Source of the DNA: Burkholderia sp. PAMC 26561
GTDB taxonomy: Bacteria > Pseudomonadota > Gammaproteobacteria > Burkholderiales > Burkholderiaceae
Length of the DNA stretch: 64,000 bases
Reading direction: 5' to 3'
Assembly: GCF_001557535.2 (NCBI RefSeq)
Contig: NZ_CP014306.1
Span: forward strand, 372,001 to 436,000
Notes under the pieces: generated by a model
The model's database searches: none
What the model saw: only the letters and a program-made list of their open reading frames with translations
Told to the model about the DNA's origin: nothing
Program-made: the position numbers and the translations under genes
In this document: positions 18,249 through 26,885 of the stretch, piece by piece
How the letters are laid out: every line of letters begins with the position of its first letter
How positions within the stretch are numbered: position 1 is the first letter of the stretch

Positions 18249-18923
18249 GGTGATCCCCTTTGCTGCGGCGATTGCTCCGCGTTTCCGACCTGATGTTCGG
18301 TAGTTATTTCCTGACTTATGTGCCGGCTTTCATCCCGATGTGCAGGCAAAACGCCCGACGAGTCTTCCATCTGGCGGTCCCTGAATATTCGTCCCACTGA
18401 CCCGGTTTCATCCGCCAACATCACGCCGTTGACGGACAGGGAGTGCGGCGTGCCGCACGCAACGGTTTCATATCGCGTTTTGAGCGCGTTGCATTGCGAT
18501 ACGGTGGGGAGCGCTGCGGTAACGAACGCAGGCCCTGTGTAGAGGGGTTGCATGCGGCAGCGCACTGGCCGCGCTCCGTTGATTCACGACGAAGACTAGT
18601 GCTTAACCGCCTGCGCCGATGCAGCCGATTCGGCCACTGCTATATTCGCAGCGAGCGGTTGCAGGCTGTCGTATATGTGCGCCAAAGCGGGATACCGATG
18701 CGCTCGAGTGCGCCGAAGCCGGGCTGCAAGCGAATGTTCGTTCGCGCACTCATGCAGCATTCTTCCGGCGGTTTCGATGACGCTATGCGATACATGCAAC
18801 GGAAGCAACACGATGGTTGCCGCATCCTTGGCCGACCAATCCGCTTTGCATCGCCCAAGCCCGAATTCATCAGCCGCGCCTTGAAGCGAAGCCTCAAAAC
18901 CGAGAGTCGAAGAGAGACCCGCC
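18249..18923. other. Intergenic region upstream of the polymerase gene
   Basis: This is 675 bases between the divergent acyltransferase and Wzy genes. A minus-strand frame at 18596-18934 (113 codons, ending in AVKH) reads somewhat like protein. It starts inside the polymerase gene, has no recognised family and shows only moderate third-position G+C, so it is not called. Nothing else was seen. Confidence 0.35.
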
Positions 18924-20372
18924 ATGCGCAACAAATATACGAACTTGTGGATCTGGCTGTTTCTAATCCCGCTGTCGCTCGACTACAAAGCGGCGGAAGA
19001 CGCGGGAAGCCACGTGATACAGGTGCTCATGACGCTGCCGGTGCTGGCCGGGGGCCTCGTGCTCTGGCTGATTGCACCGAGCTTCACACGCCGTTCGAGG
19101 TTCCGCTCGATCATCACGGCTGCCACGATCATGACGGTGGTCGGCAGCATCGTGGCGCAAGTCCTCCAAGGCAATGACTTCGGCAACTACCTGCGTACCC
19201 TGCTGCCCTTCGGCCTGTTCCTGCTTGGTTATCTCGCTGCGTGCCGGCCATGGGAAGGCGATCGTCTTGCTGCCTTCGAAAAGGCGATCTTCTGGTCGAT
19301 GGTCATTTCACTCGTTTTCAGTTTCGTGTACGGCATGGTGACGAGCGGCGGTCCGCTCGATGACGTGCGCTACCGGATCGTATCGGTGACGTTTCTTGGT
19401 TTGCAGGGTGTCATCCTGCATCAGTTCGTCGTTGCGAAACGCTTTACGAAATTCACGCTTGCAATCTTCCTCGGCACGATCCTGATCGAGTTGCTGAGCG
19501 TCACGCGAAGCCTGCTGGTCGGCACTGTCGTGCTGTTCATGTTCGCGACCTGGCTGTCGGCGCCGTCGCCGCGCCATCTGGTTCGGGCAGGCATGCGCGC
19601 GCTCATGACAGGCGTGCTGATCGCTGTGATGACGGCAGGCGCTGCATCGTTTTTCCCTGAAGTCGCCGATCACTGGACGCAGCGCATCTTTGCATCGAAA
19701 GAGACCACGTCCGGGCGCGATCCGACCACGATCACCCGCCTGGCCGAAATGAAAGACCAGTACGACCAGGTCACATCGACGCCTTCTGCGTTGATCGCGG
19801 GCAGAGGCTATGGCGCGGTGTATCACTACTCGCCTGATTACCTGCCCTACCTTGCCGGCCAGTTCTCCAAGAAGGACTTCTATGCGATCCGCGAGTTTGC
19901 CGCGGGTCACAACTTCTGGGTGTATCAACTGTTTGCCGGCGGCCTGATGTTCGGCCTCTGGATGCCGCTTGCGATCTTGTTCGCACTCGCGATCGGCGGC
20001 TTTGCGTATCGCACATGGCGCCGGCGCGCACCCGACCTGCTGTACCTGCCGGTCATGGGACGCTCGCTATTGTTGCTGGCTGCATTGCCTGCGACTTCCA
20101 TTGGCGGTAATCCACTCGGTCCGCGCTATTCGGGTCTCGTGTTTGGTGTTGCGCTCGGCTTGCTGGTCGCGACCTACACGCGCCTTTCATATGCAATGAA
20201 AGTACGCAACGCAGAACTCGCGGCCTCACGCGGCATGCCGAAGAAGCGCCGTCCCGGAACACCCGCGCCGGCGCCTGCCGGCACGCCCGTCTCCATGCCG
20301 ATGCATCCGTCGGGCCATGTGTCCGCGCTGGAAGAAAGCCGTGACGGGATGTCGCGCTTTACATCGGCATAA
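18924..20372 (+). CDS. O-antigen polymerase/ligase-like membrane protein (Wzy candidate)
   Basis: This 482-aa protein has about 10-12 hydrophobic helices and a large periplasmic loop (about residues 235-325, HWTQRIFASKETTSGRDPTT to AAGHNFWVYQLF). The loop contains RLAEMKDQYDQV and a GRGYGAVYHY stretch, the pattern of Wzy/WaaL proteins. It ends in a Pro/Ala-rich cytoplasmic tail (about residues 430-482). Wzy polymerises undecaprenyl-PP-linked repeats in the periplasm. The start ATG at 18924 follows GAGAGACC. It is the only evident polymerase in the window and is followed 53 bases later by a GT4 gene, so it is placed in the exopolysaccharide pathway. WaaL-like ligase activity cannot be excluded. 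Confidence 0.75.
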   Translation: MRNKYTNLWIWLFLIPLSLDYKAAEDAGSHVIQVLMTLPVLAGGLVLWLIAPSFTRRSRFRSIITAATIMTVVGSIVAQVLQGNDFGNYLRTLLPFGLFLLGYLAACRPWEGDRLAAFEKAIFWSMVISLVFSFVYGMVTSGGPLDDVRYRIVSVTFLGLQGVILHQFVVAKRFTKFTLAIFLGTILIELLSVTRSLLVGTVVLFMFATWLSAPSPRHLVRAGMRALMTGVLIAVMTAGAASFFPEVADHWTQRIFASKETTSGRDPTTITRLAEMKDQYDQVTSTPSALIAGRGYGAVYHYSPDYLPYLAGQFSKKDFYAIREFAAGHNFWVYQLFAGGLMFGLWMPLAILFALAIGGFAYRTWRRRAPDLLYLPVMGRSLLLLAALPATSIGGNPLGPRYSGLVFGVALGLLVATYTRLSYAMKVRNAELAASRGMPKKRRPGTPAPAPAGTPVSMPMHPSGHVSALEESRDGMSRFTSA

Positions 20373-20425
20373 GGCTCACGCGGCTTTTTATCAATGACAC
20401 GATTCAACATCGAGCGCGCCTGGCC

Positions 20426-21616
20426 ATGAAGATCCTGCATTTGTTATCGACTATCGACCCGCGTGCCGGAGGTCCTACCGAAGGCGTGCGTCAAAGCGGC
20501 GTCAACATGGCGGCGCTCGGTCACGACGTGGAAGTCGTCACACTCGATGACCCTGCCGCACCATGGCTCGCTGCGTTCCCGCTGACGGTGCATGCGCTGG
20601 GTCCGTCGAAGGGCAATTACGGCCTGACGCCGAACCTCGTGCCGTGGCTCAAGCAAAACGCTATGCGCTTCGATGCCGTCATCATCAACGGCTTGTGGCA
20701 ATACCACAGCTATGGTGCATGGAAAGCGCTGCATGCCATGCAGGTGCCGTACTACGTCTTCCCGCATGGCATGCTGGACCCGTGGTTCAAGCGCACCTAC
20801 CCGCTGAAGCATTTGAAGAAGGCGCTCTACTGGCCGTGGGCGGAATATCGCGTACTACGCGACGCGAAACGCGTGCTTTTCACGGCAGAAGAAGAACGCG
20901 TACTCGCGCGGCAATCGTTCCGTTTGTACAAGGCGAACGAAGAAGTCGTGGCATTCGGTACGAACCCGCCGCCGGCAGCATCGGCGCCGGTACGCGACGC
21001 ATTCCTCACCGCATACCCCGAACTCAAGGAGAAGCGGCTGTTGCTGTTCCTCGGTCGCATCCATGAGAAGAAGGGATGTGATCTGCTGATCAAGGCATTC
21101 GCGCAGATCCGCGATATTGATCCGGCGGCGCATCTGGTGATGGCCGGCCCGGACGGTGGCGACTGGACCCCGACCCTGCAAAAACTTGCAGCGGAGCTTG
21201 GCATAGCGAACCGCATCACGTGGACAGGCATGCTGCTTGGCGATATGAAGTGGGGTGCATTCCAGGCGAGCGATGCATTTGTTCTGCCGTCCCATCAGGA
21301 GAACTTCGGCATAGCGGTTGCTGAGGCATTGGGCTGCGGCTTGCCGGCGCTCATCTCTGACAAGGTCAACATCTGGCGCGAGGTGGAAGCAGACGGCGCG
21401 GGTTTCGTTGCAACCGACACGGTAGAGGGAACGGTATCGAGTCTTACGCGATGGCTGGAACTCGACCCATCGCGAGCGGCCGCAATGCGTGGGCAAGCGA
21501 AAGACACGTTCCACCGCCGCTTCACGGTCGACGCCATGTCGAAGGACCTGCTGCGCGTCTTGCAGACAGGCGCAAGAGAAGACGCCGGCCCCCTCCAAAG
21601 CGTACAAACCGCATAG
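20426..21616 (+). CDS. Family 4 glycosyltransferase
   Basis: This 396-aa GT-B protein carries MKILHLLSTIDPRAGGPTEG with the glycine-rich acceptor loop at its N-terminus. Next come YYVFPHGMLDPWFK (about 115), LLFLGRIHEKKGCDLLI (about 207) and the E-x7-E donor motif in SHQENFGIAVAEALGCGLPA (about 290). These are typical of retaining EPS glycosyltransferases. It follows the polymerase gene on the same strand and is the last + strand gene before a composite repeat half-copy carrying an IS. Donor and linkage unknown. Confidence 0.88.
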   Translation: MKILHLLSTIDPRAGGPTEGVRQSGVNMAALGHDVEVVTLDDPAAPWLAAFPLTVHALGPSKGNYGLTPNLVPWLKQNAMRFDAVIINGLWQYHSYGAWKALHAMQVPYYVFPHGMLDPWFKRTYPLKHLKKALYWPWAEYRVLRDAKRVLFTAEEERVLARQSFRLYKANEEVVAFGTNPPPAASAPVRDAFLTAYPELKEKRLLLFLGRIHEKKGCDLLIKAFAQIRDIDPAAHLVMAGPDGGDWTPTLQKLAAELGIANRITWTGMLLGDMKWGAFQASDAFVLPSHQENFGIAVAEALGCGLPALISDKVNIWREVEADGAGFVATDTVEGTVSSLTRWLELDPSRAAAMRGQAKDTFHRRFTVDAMSKDLLRVLQTGAREDAGPLQSVQTA

Positions 21617-21656
21617 AGCCGCAACAATCCAAAGCCTTAAGAACTTGCCCGAGACC

Positions 21657-21847
21657 ACTGGTGGCGAAGCGTGTGGATGTAGGGGTTCGGAGGGGGAGGG
21701 GTTCAAGTGTTGGTGATTGCGGCGCCGAGCGTTCTTCTGAAGTACCAAACAGTTAAACGTGCACGCTCGGGACACTTATGAGCCCTTGGTGGGGAGGCGT
21801 TTTCTTTGCTTCGTTTCTTTTTCGCCGTTGGAAAAAGAAATGAAGTG
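21657..21847. repeat. Composite repeat 4, inner half of a single arm, interrupted by an IS
   Basis: ACTGGTGGCGAAGCGTGTGG through the conserved palindrome (21809-21845) matches the right arm of composite repeats 1-3. The arm then breaks at the left end of the IS and resumes at 23085. No left arm or spacer is present, so this is a solo arm. It lies between the convergent GT4 and GMC oxidoreductase genes. Confidence 0.8.
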
Positions 21848-21908
21848 TGTAGTGGTCCAATGGTCGTGGACACCTCAAAAAGGGATAATTCTCTAAATGA
21901 GGTGAGAA

Positions 21909-22211
21909 ATGGGCAGACGAGACTTTCCAGACGAATTCAAGGCCGACGCGATCCGCCTTGTAGTGGAGCAGCGATATTCCTTTGCTCAAGCGAGCAAGGC
22001 GATGGGCGTTGGCGACACGGCTTTACGGCGCTGGGTGGCGCAATGGCGCGCGCAAAAGGCGGCGCCCCCGCGCACGGCTGACCAGATTAGCGCGGACGCG
22101 CAGCGCATAAAGGAGCTGGAGGCGCGGGTAGCCGATCTGGAAAGGGAGCGGGAGATTTTAAAAAAATCCACGGCCTTCTTCGTGAAAGAAATGGATCGCT
22201 CATTGAAGTGA
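21909..22211 (+). CDS. IS3-family transposase OrfA
   Basis: This 100-aa DNA-binding subunit contains a helix-turn-helix (FKADAIRLVVEQRYSFAQAS, then DTALRRWVAQW) that recognises the IS ends. A leucine-zipper-like coiled coil follows (RIKELEARVADLEREREIL, residues about 65-85). Its stop overlaps the orfB start in GTGA. The A7 run within codons 84-86 is the programmed frameshift site. On its own OrfA acts as a regulator; fused to OrfB it forms the active transposase. Confidence 0.93.
   Translation: MGRRDFPDEFKADAIRLVVEQRYSFAQASKAMGVGDTALRRWVAQWRAQKAAPPRTADQISADAQRIKELEARVADLEREREILKKSTAFFVKEMDRSLK
22160..22166 (+). other. Programmed -1 frameshift heptamer A AAA AAA
   Basis: Seven A residues occur in the frame TTA AAA AAA near the end of orfA. 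This is the classic IS3-family slippery heptamer. A -1 slip continues as KKIHGLLRERNG into the orfB frame without a stop, giving the OrfAB fusion. Confidence 0.85.
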
Positions 22212-23044
22212 TTCATTCGTTGAGGAAGGCCTATCCGATTATCGCCATGTGCGCCCTGACGGGCGTGTCTCGCAGCAGCTACTACGCATTTGTGCGGCCA
22301 CGTGTGCAGCGCCGGCACTCTTCGCAACTGCTCGATGCTGCGCGTCAGATACACGATGAAAGCCGAGCCAGCTACGGTAGCCGCAGGATGGCGCAGTCGT
22401 TGCAGCGCAAAGGCTATGCAGTCGGGCGCCACCGGGCAAGAAGCTTGATGAGAGAAGCAGAGTTGGTGGTGCGCAAGCGGCGCACTCACCGGTATCGAAA
22501 GGCTGAAGGCGAGGCGCACGTGGCACAGCACCTGTTGGAGCGCAAGTTCGAACCCGGTGCGATCAATCGTGTCTGGGCGGGCGATGTGACGTACGTGAGA
22601 AGTAAGCAAGGTTGGTCGTATCTGGCCATCGTCATGGATTTGCACTCGCGCCGCATTGTAGGCTGGGCGTTTGACATCCAGGCTGACACGGAACTCGTGA
22701 TTCGGGCTTTGCAGCACGCGTACCGCAGCCGACAACCGGGTGCGGGCCTCATGTTCCATTCGGATCAGGGCTGCCAATACACGAGCGCACGCTTTGTCGA
22801 TGATCTGAAGAACGCCGGCATCACACAGAGCATGAGTCGCAAAGGTAATTGCTGGGACAACGCGGTGGTTGAGCGTTTCTTCAGGAGCTTAAAGAGCGAA
22901 TGGATCGGCGAACACGAGTACGAAAGCCATGAGGAAGCAAAAAGTGACATCCGAGAGTTCGTGGAAAAGTACTACAACTATCAGCGTCTTCATTCGGCAA
23001 CCAACAATTTGCCGCCGGTTCTGTACGAAGCGAGTTCTTTATGA
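22208..23044 (+). CDS. IS3-family transposase OrfB (rve integrase core)
   Basis: This 278-aa catalytic part starts at a GTG overlapping the orfA stop, though translation is expected mainly as the OrfAB frameshift product. The DDE residues are visible: Asp in VWAGDVTYVR, Asp in MFHSDQGCQYTS and Glu in NAVVERFFRSLKSE, with the IS3-type spacing and NCWDNA motif. An N-terminal HTH_21 region (DESRASYGSRRMAQSL) is present. The frame is intact to the IS right end. Confidence 0.93.
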   Translation: MIHSLRKAYPIIAMCALTGVSRSSYYAFVRPRVQRRHSSQLLDAARQIHDESRASYGSRRMAQSLQRKGYAVGRHRARSLMREAELVVRKRRTHRYRKAEGEAHVAQHLLERKFEPGAINRVWAGDVTYVRSKQGWSYLAIVMDLHSRRIVGWAFDIQADTELVIRALQHAYRSRQPGAGLMFHSDQGCQYTSARFVDDLKNAGITQSMSRKGNCWDNAVVERFFRSLKSEWIGEHEYESHEEAKSDIREFVEKYYNYQRLHSATNNLPPVLYEASSL

Positions 23045-23084
23045 AATCCCCTTTGCGGGTGTCCACAATTACTTGACCACTACA

Positions 23085-23182
23085 GTGCCGCCACGCACAG
23101 TGGCTAAAAGCGCTAAAAAAGTCAGATAGAGCAAAACGCGCGATGACCTGAAAAGCAGCAACCCAGCATAGACCCCGACCGC
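23085..23182. repeat. Composite repeat 4, outer part of the interrupted arm
   Basis: The arm resumes after the IS with GTGCCGCCACGCACAGTGGC and continues to the CAGCAACCCAGCA / CCCCGACCGC tail shared by the right arms of repeats 1-3. Confidence 0.8.
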
Positions 23183-23240
23183 AGCAAAAACCCCTTCGCA
23201 AGCATCATCAAACACCGCGCGAAAGCCCAAAACGAGCGCC

Positions 23241-23279
23241 AGCAAAAAGAAAACCCGCCGATGTCTCCACCGGCGGGTT
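23241..23279 (-). terminator. Rho-independent terminator of the GMC oxidoreductase gene
   Basis: A 9-bp stem AACCCGCCG / CGGCGGGTT (23252-23260 and 23271-23279) with a 10-base loop is followed on the minus strand by TTTTCTTTTT. It lies 60 bases past the GMC gene stop. Confidence 0.8.
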
Positions 23280-23340
23280 CCTCAAATCGGCTACGAATAC
23301 CGGATAAAAACAACCAAACCTATCCGATAAACAAGCCGCC

Positions 23341-25080
23341 CTACTTCTTCGCCATGAAGGCAAGATCCGAAGGCGCATGAAGTTTCGATGCGGCATACGG
23401 CATCGACTCTTCGGACACGCGGCGCTCGGCGCCCGCTCCAATCGATGTCACCGATGCCAGCGGCGAGACTTCACCCCGCAACGCCTTCAGAATATGTTCC
23501 GACAGCCGCAAGGTCATTGCTGCAATCGTGATGGTCGGGAAATTCGCCCCGACCGTGGGAAATACCGAACTGCCCGCCACAAACAAGTTGCTCATGCCGT
23601 GCACCTGGCAATTGCGATCGACCACGCCGTACTTCGGCGAATCGTGCATGCGGGTCGTGCCCATGTGATGCCACGTGCCTTCCAGTTGCGCCGGCCACGG
23701 CTTGCCTTCCAGCGGCTCGTCGAGTTGCACGTCGGCCACCCCCGTGCGCTGCATTTCTTCTGCGAGCAGCGTGACGGTACGGTCGAACGTGCGCTTGACC
23801 AACTCGGTCAGTTGCCAGTCCACCTTCACGCGATTCATGCCCAGCGCATCTTTTTGCGACGACAAGGTGACACGGCTGTCGCGATTCGGCTCGGCCTCGA
23901 CGATCGTCTGGAATTTGACGTCGGTGATGAGCGGACGCGGCTGCAACAGTCGCGCAAGACCGAAGCACGCAGTGTCCACAGGATGCGACGCCATGGTCAG
24001 CAGGTCCTGCGAAAAACTCCAGCCAGGCTGATCCTTTTGCAAGACGGCCTGCTTGCATCGGATCAACGCTTCAGCGCCTTCCGTGTTCTCGCCGCGAAAC
24101 ACCGAGTAGAACCACACGCGCGCATTGAGCAAACGCTCGCGCTCGAGCACCTTTTGCGTCAATGCGAACTGGGACGAGATGAACTGTCCATGCGCCGACA
24201 CCGATGCATTCTGATAGTGATACTTGATGTCGTAGAGCTTGTTGCGCGCCCACGGCTTCTTGAACTTGATGCTGCCCTGCATGGTGCGCGGATGGTCCAT
24301 GAAGTAGCGGCCGACCACATCGTTGCCGTTCCCGAGCCCTTCCGCCTGCACCTTGTTCGACGCAAGCAGCAACCGCGCATTCTCGATACCACCCGTCGCC
24401 AGGATGAAGATCTTCGCGGAGACAGAAAACCGCCGGCCGCTCAACGTGCCGACATCGATCTGCGAAACATGCCTCGCTTCGCTGTCAGTGCCGATGTTCA
24501 TCGCGTTCGCGTTGAGAAACACGCGCACATGCGACGACTCGCCGAGCACGGCCTTGTACACCTTGCCAAAGCGCACCGGCGGGCTGAACTGGGAGATCGT
24601 GTCGCGGATCGTGCCGCTTGGCAGCGGATGACGCTTCACATCGTCACGGCCGATGGCCGCTTCCCAGTACGCCGGGTCGAAATTGTTTTCGCCGAGCTTG
24701 AGCAACGCATGCGTGCGGGCATAGTAAGGACGCAACTCGTCGAGTCCGAATGGCCAGCCGCTATCCTTCACCCAATCGCGTTTTTCGAAGTCCCACGAAT
24801 CGAGCGGACGGCACCAGCCGCCCCAGCAATTGCTGCTGCCGCCAAGAAAGCGGCTGCGGCTGCCGTCGGCATACGTATAAGGAATACCTACGTTCTCGCC
24901 GCGATACAAATCGCGCGTGGCGTCGTCCGGCTTGTACCCACCGCTTTCCAGCAGGACGGTATCGACGCCTTGCTTATCCAACTCGAGCGCAAGCGTGATC
25001 CCCGCGACCCCTGCCCCGATGATGCAGACGGTCGTCTTCACTACCGCGTTCTGCTCTACATTCCGGCTGTCAATGAACAT
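23341..25080 (-). CDS. GMC-family FAD-dependent oxidoreductase
   Basis: This is a 579-aa flavoprotein. It has a dinucleotide-binding motif VCIIGAGVAGITLALELDKQ (about residue 20), GGSSNCWGGWCRPLD (FAD loop, about 85), an ATGGIENARLLL stretch (about 230), and the C-terminal GTWHHMGTTRMHD and GSSVFPTVGANFPTITIAAM blocks holding the His/Asn active-site pair of GMC oxidases. No signal peptide or membrane helix is seen. The start ATG at 25080 has GAGGGAG 8 bases upstream; a longer frame to 25146 is possible. Enzymes of this family oxidise alcohol groups of sugars and other alcohols. Inside an EPS cluster it may oxidise a sugar or lipid-linked intermediate, but this is inference and the substrate is unknown. 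Confidence 0.88.
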   Translation of the reverse strand: MFIDSRNVEQNAVVKTTVCIIGAGVAGITLALELDKQGVDTVLLESGGYKPDDATRDLYRGENVGIPYTYADGSRSRFLGGSSNCWGGWCRPLDSWDFEKRDWVKDSGWPFGLDELRPYYARTHALLKLGENNFDPAYWEAAIGRDDVKRHPLPSGTIRDTISQFSPPVRFGKVYKAVLGESSHVRVFLNANAMNIGTDSEARHVSQIDVGTLSGRRFSVSAKIFILATGGIENARLLLASNKVQAEGLGNGNDVVGRYFMDHPRTMQGSIKFKKPWARNKLYDIKYHYQNASVSAHGQFISSQFALTQKVLERERLLNARVWFYSVFRGENTEGAEALIRCKQAVLQKDQPGWSFSQDLLTMASHPVDTACFGLARLLQPRPLITDVKFQTIVEAEPNRDSRVTLSSQKDALGMNRVKVDWQLTELVKRTFDRTVTLLAEEMQRTGVADVQLDEPLEGKPWPAQLEGTWHHMGTTRMHDSPKYGVVDRNCQVHGMSNLFVAGSSVFPTVGANFPTITIAAMTLRLSEHILKALRGEVSPLASVTSIGAGAERRVSEESMPYAASKLHAPSDLAFMAKK

Positions 25081-25457
25081 CCCCGTGCTCCCTCTCGTGT
25101 GCAGCGCTTCGCCAAATCGTCTTGCCGGCTTATCCGCTGTCGCCACCCGTTATAGAAACGCTTCGCTGCCGTAGCGCGTCGCGCGGTCCGCTGTACCGCT
25201 GTACCGCCGGCGCCGGACAGAACCCGGCCATCTTTCATCTAACGAAACATCACACGAGTCCGAACAGTCCACATGCAGTCTGGAGATCATCCCAGCCAGA
25301 TCGACCAGCCTTATCAGCCAGTCTTACCTGCGTGTAATAGTCGTAGGACGCGCGCTTCGTTACCCGCCAAGATAAAGGCACATGCGGCCAAGCGCGCTGG
25401 TCTACGCGCGCGGCACATTGCGAATGAAACCCTACATGAATACGGCCCCGTTTTAGC
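25081..25457. other. Intergenic region between wcaF-like and GMC genes
   Basis: This is 377 bases on the leader side of the GMC gene. A 90-codon minus-strand frame (25250-25522) overlaps the acetyltransferase 3' end and resembles nothing. No terminator was noticed, so read-through from the acetyltransferase gene is possible. Confidence 0.35.
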
Positions 25458-26096
25458 TCAGGCGGTGAAACGTTTCCTGATAAACCGTACCGGATTGCCG
25501 CCATACACACCTTCTGCTTCAAGCGACCGATGTACCACTGACAGCGGCGTCACCACTGTCGAGCGGCCGATGGTCACACCCATTTGTACGACGCATTTCG
25601 ATGTGATCCACACACCGTCCTCGATCACGATCGGCTTGACATGCAAATCCATGTTCGTCGCGAGATCGTGTGAGCCGGTCGTGAGAAATGCGTCTTGTGA
25701 GATGCAGACATTCGAGCCAATGCGAATCGAAGTCTGGTTGTAGATCCAGGCGTTCACGCCGAACCAGCAGTTGTCGCCCACTTCCAGATTCCACGGCGCC
25801 TTCACGCGGATCGGATGGGGCATGCGGCATCCGGCGCCAATGCGCGCGCCAAAGCGGCGCAGCAGCCAGACGCGTACGGCGGATACCGGTATGAACTTGT
25901 TGTTGATGATCGCGGCTTCGAGGAAGAACCACACGACTTCCGTCAACGCGCCGCGTTTCGCGACGTAGTTGCCCTTGCCCGCCAGGCTCAGGTCGATGAC
26001 ACGGGCGTTGCTTACGGCCGCCCCTGCTGAAGCATGGGGAATGCCCTCTTCAGCAATATCCTCTTCGATGCAATGTTCGTCGATTGTTCTGTGCAT
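25458..26096 (-). CDS. wcaF: Hexapeptide-repeat acetyltransferase, WcaF-like
   Basis: This 212-aa left-handed beta-helix acetyltransferase resembles colanic acid WcaF. After a family-typical N-terminal stretch (WFFLEAAIINNKFIPVSAVR) come hexapeptide repeats: ARIGAGCRMPHPIRVKAPW, LEVGDNCWFGVNAWIYN, IRIGSNVCISQDAFLTTGSHD with the likely catalytic His, and VTIGRSTVVTPLSVV. It would transfer acetyl from acetyl-CoA to a sugar of the lipid-linked unit in the cytoplasm. The start at 26096 is chosen (G-rich site upstream); an in-frame ATG at 26132 adds 12 residues but has no site. It is divergent from the secreted protein at 26346 and belongs with gmd, fcl and wcaI as a colanic-acid-like module. The symbol is by similarity only. 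Confidence 0.82.
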   Translation of the reverse strand: MHRTIDEHCIEEDIAEEGIPHASAGAAVSNARVIDLSLAGKGNYVAKRGALTEVVWFFLEAAIINNKFIPVSAVRVWLLRRFGARIGAGCRMPHPIRVKAPWNLEVGDNCWFGVNAWIYNQTSIRIGSNVCISQDAFLTTGSHDLATNMDLHVKPIVIEDGVWITSKCVVQMGVTIGRSTVVTPLSVVHRSLEAEGVYGGNPVRFIRKRFTA

Positions 26097-26258
26097 GTTT
26101 GCCGGCCCCCGAGCCCGTAGCGGTGAGTGCATTGCAGCACCGCATGAAACGATTATGGTCGATGCGTCTTGTTGTTCTGGTGCGCCAGCCCACTAATGGC
26201 CGCAAGGGAAAGACTTTTGGCGGCATCTGCATGACCGGAAAGCGAAAGATTTGCTACC

Positions 26259-26287
26259 TTGAAACAAGGGGTGCCGGCCGCTATACA
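26259..26287 (+). promoter_or_regulatory. Sigma-70-type promoter of the small secreted protein gene
   Basis: TTGAAA (26259-26264) and TATACA (26282-26287) are separated by exactly 17 bases and lie about 60 bases before the ATG at 26346. This is the best housekeeping promoter I could see in the window. Confidence 0.7.
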
Positions 26288-26345
26288 GCGCTGCAAGTTT
26301 GGGATAACAATCTGCTTCATCTTGAGCGATACATCGGAGTGCGTC

Positions 26346-26810
26346 ATGAAATCATCTATTCGCAGGCTAACGGGTCAACGCGTATTGGCCATGCTTCTCG
26401 CTGGTGCAGCGTGGTCCGCTTTGCCGGCCGCGCATGCAGCTGCCGGCGACGCCGGCACGCGTGACTACGCGGCCGAAGACAAGCTGCTGGGGGGCCCGTC
26501 ATCGTATGCCGGGTATGCCGATCCCTACGGCCAGGCGCCGAACGCAAATGGCAACGGCGCGAAAAACGGCGCGAAAGCGGGCACCGCCACCACATCTGCC
26601 GAGACCATGATGAACAACAATGCGGACCCCGCGCAAACCAATGCATCGTTTGTCAAGCCGGGCACGGTCGTCATGAAACGCGGCGCTCGGGTACAGGACG
26701 CGAACGGCAAGATCGTCGCCACGCCCGATACCGCCGCACAATCCGTGTACGGCGCGAACGGCGTCAAGGTTGCACGCAAGCCAATGGAGATCTACAAGTC
26801 GCCGTATTGA
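26346..26810 (+). CDS. Secreted small hypothetical protein in EPS cluster
   Basis: This 154-aa protein has a clear Sec signal peptide: basic MKSSIRRLTGQR, hydrophobic VLAMLLAGAAWSAL, and cleavage likely after PAAHA-A. The mature part is small and rich in Ala, Gly, Asn and Thr (YDPY-like GYADPYGQAPNANG, then repeated Asn/Ala stretches). It contains a KPGTVVMKRGARVQDANGKIV segment and ends IYKSPY. The ATG at 26346 has GGAGTG upstream and a strong promoter 60 bases away. It is an isolated + strand gene between oppositely oriented EPS genes. I do not recognise the family; a periplasmic or surface role in polymer export or retention is only a guess. Confidence 0.75.
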   Translation: MKSSIRRLTGQRVLAMLLAGAAWSALPAAHAAAGDAGTRDYAAEDKLLGGPSSYAGYADPYGQAPNANGNGAKNGAKAGTATTSAETMMNNNADPAQTNASFVKPGTVVMKRGARVQDANGKIVATPDTAAQSVYGANGVKVARKPMEIYKSPY

Positions 26811-26830
26811 AGACGAACATACCCGCAGCA

Positions 26831-26869
26831 AATAGAAAAGCCGCCCGGCAAACATGCATTGGGCGGCTT
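26831..26869 (-). terminator. Terminator of the manC-wcaI operon
   Basis: A 9-bp stem AAGCCGCCC / GGGCGGCTT (26838-26846, 26861-26869) is followed on the minus strand by TTCTATTT. It lies just past the wcaI-like stop and also between convergent genes. Confidence 0.7.
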
Positions 26870-26885
26870 GAAAATCCGGCATACA

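Larger units (their letters stand above)
21848..23084 (+). mobile_element. IS3-family insertion sequence (1237 bp)
   Basis: Terminal inverted repeats of 27 bp match at 22 positions; both start TGTAGTGGTC and end GTGGACACC. The element begins TG and ends CA and is flanked by a 3-bp direct repeat GTG (21845-21847 and 23085-23087). Removing the element and one GTG restores AAGTGCCGCC, exactly the uninterrupted sequence in composite repeat 2 near 56350. It carries overlapping orfA and orfB with a -1 frameshift site, as in active IS3-family elements. Both frames look intact, so it may be functional. Confidence 0.95.

Noticed and set aside
16872..18293. A 473-codon plus-strand frame across the two acyltransferases.
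   Set aside because: Antisense shadow; the minus-strand frames have clear acyltransferase-3 motifs.
18596..18934. Minus-strand 113-codon frame upstream of the polymerase gene.
   Set aside because: Reads moderately protein-like but starts inside the polymerase gene, has no ribosome binding site and no recognised domain. Kept only as a note in the intergenic entry.
23377..25155. A 592-codon plus-strand frame antisense to the GMC oxidoreductase.
   Set aside because: No protein features (Arg/His/Gln-rich), whereas the minus-strand frame shows all GMC motifs.
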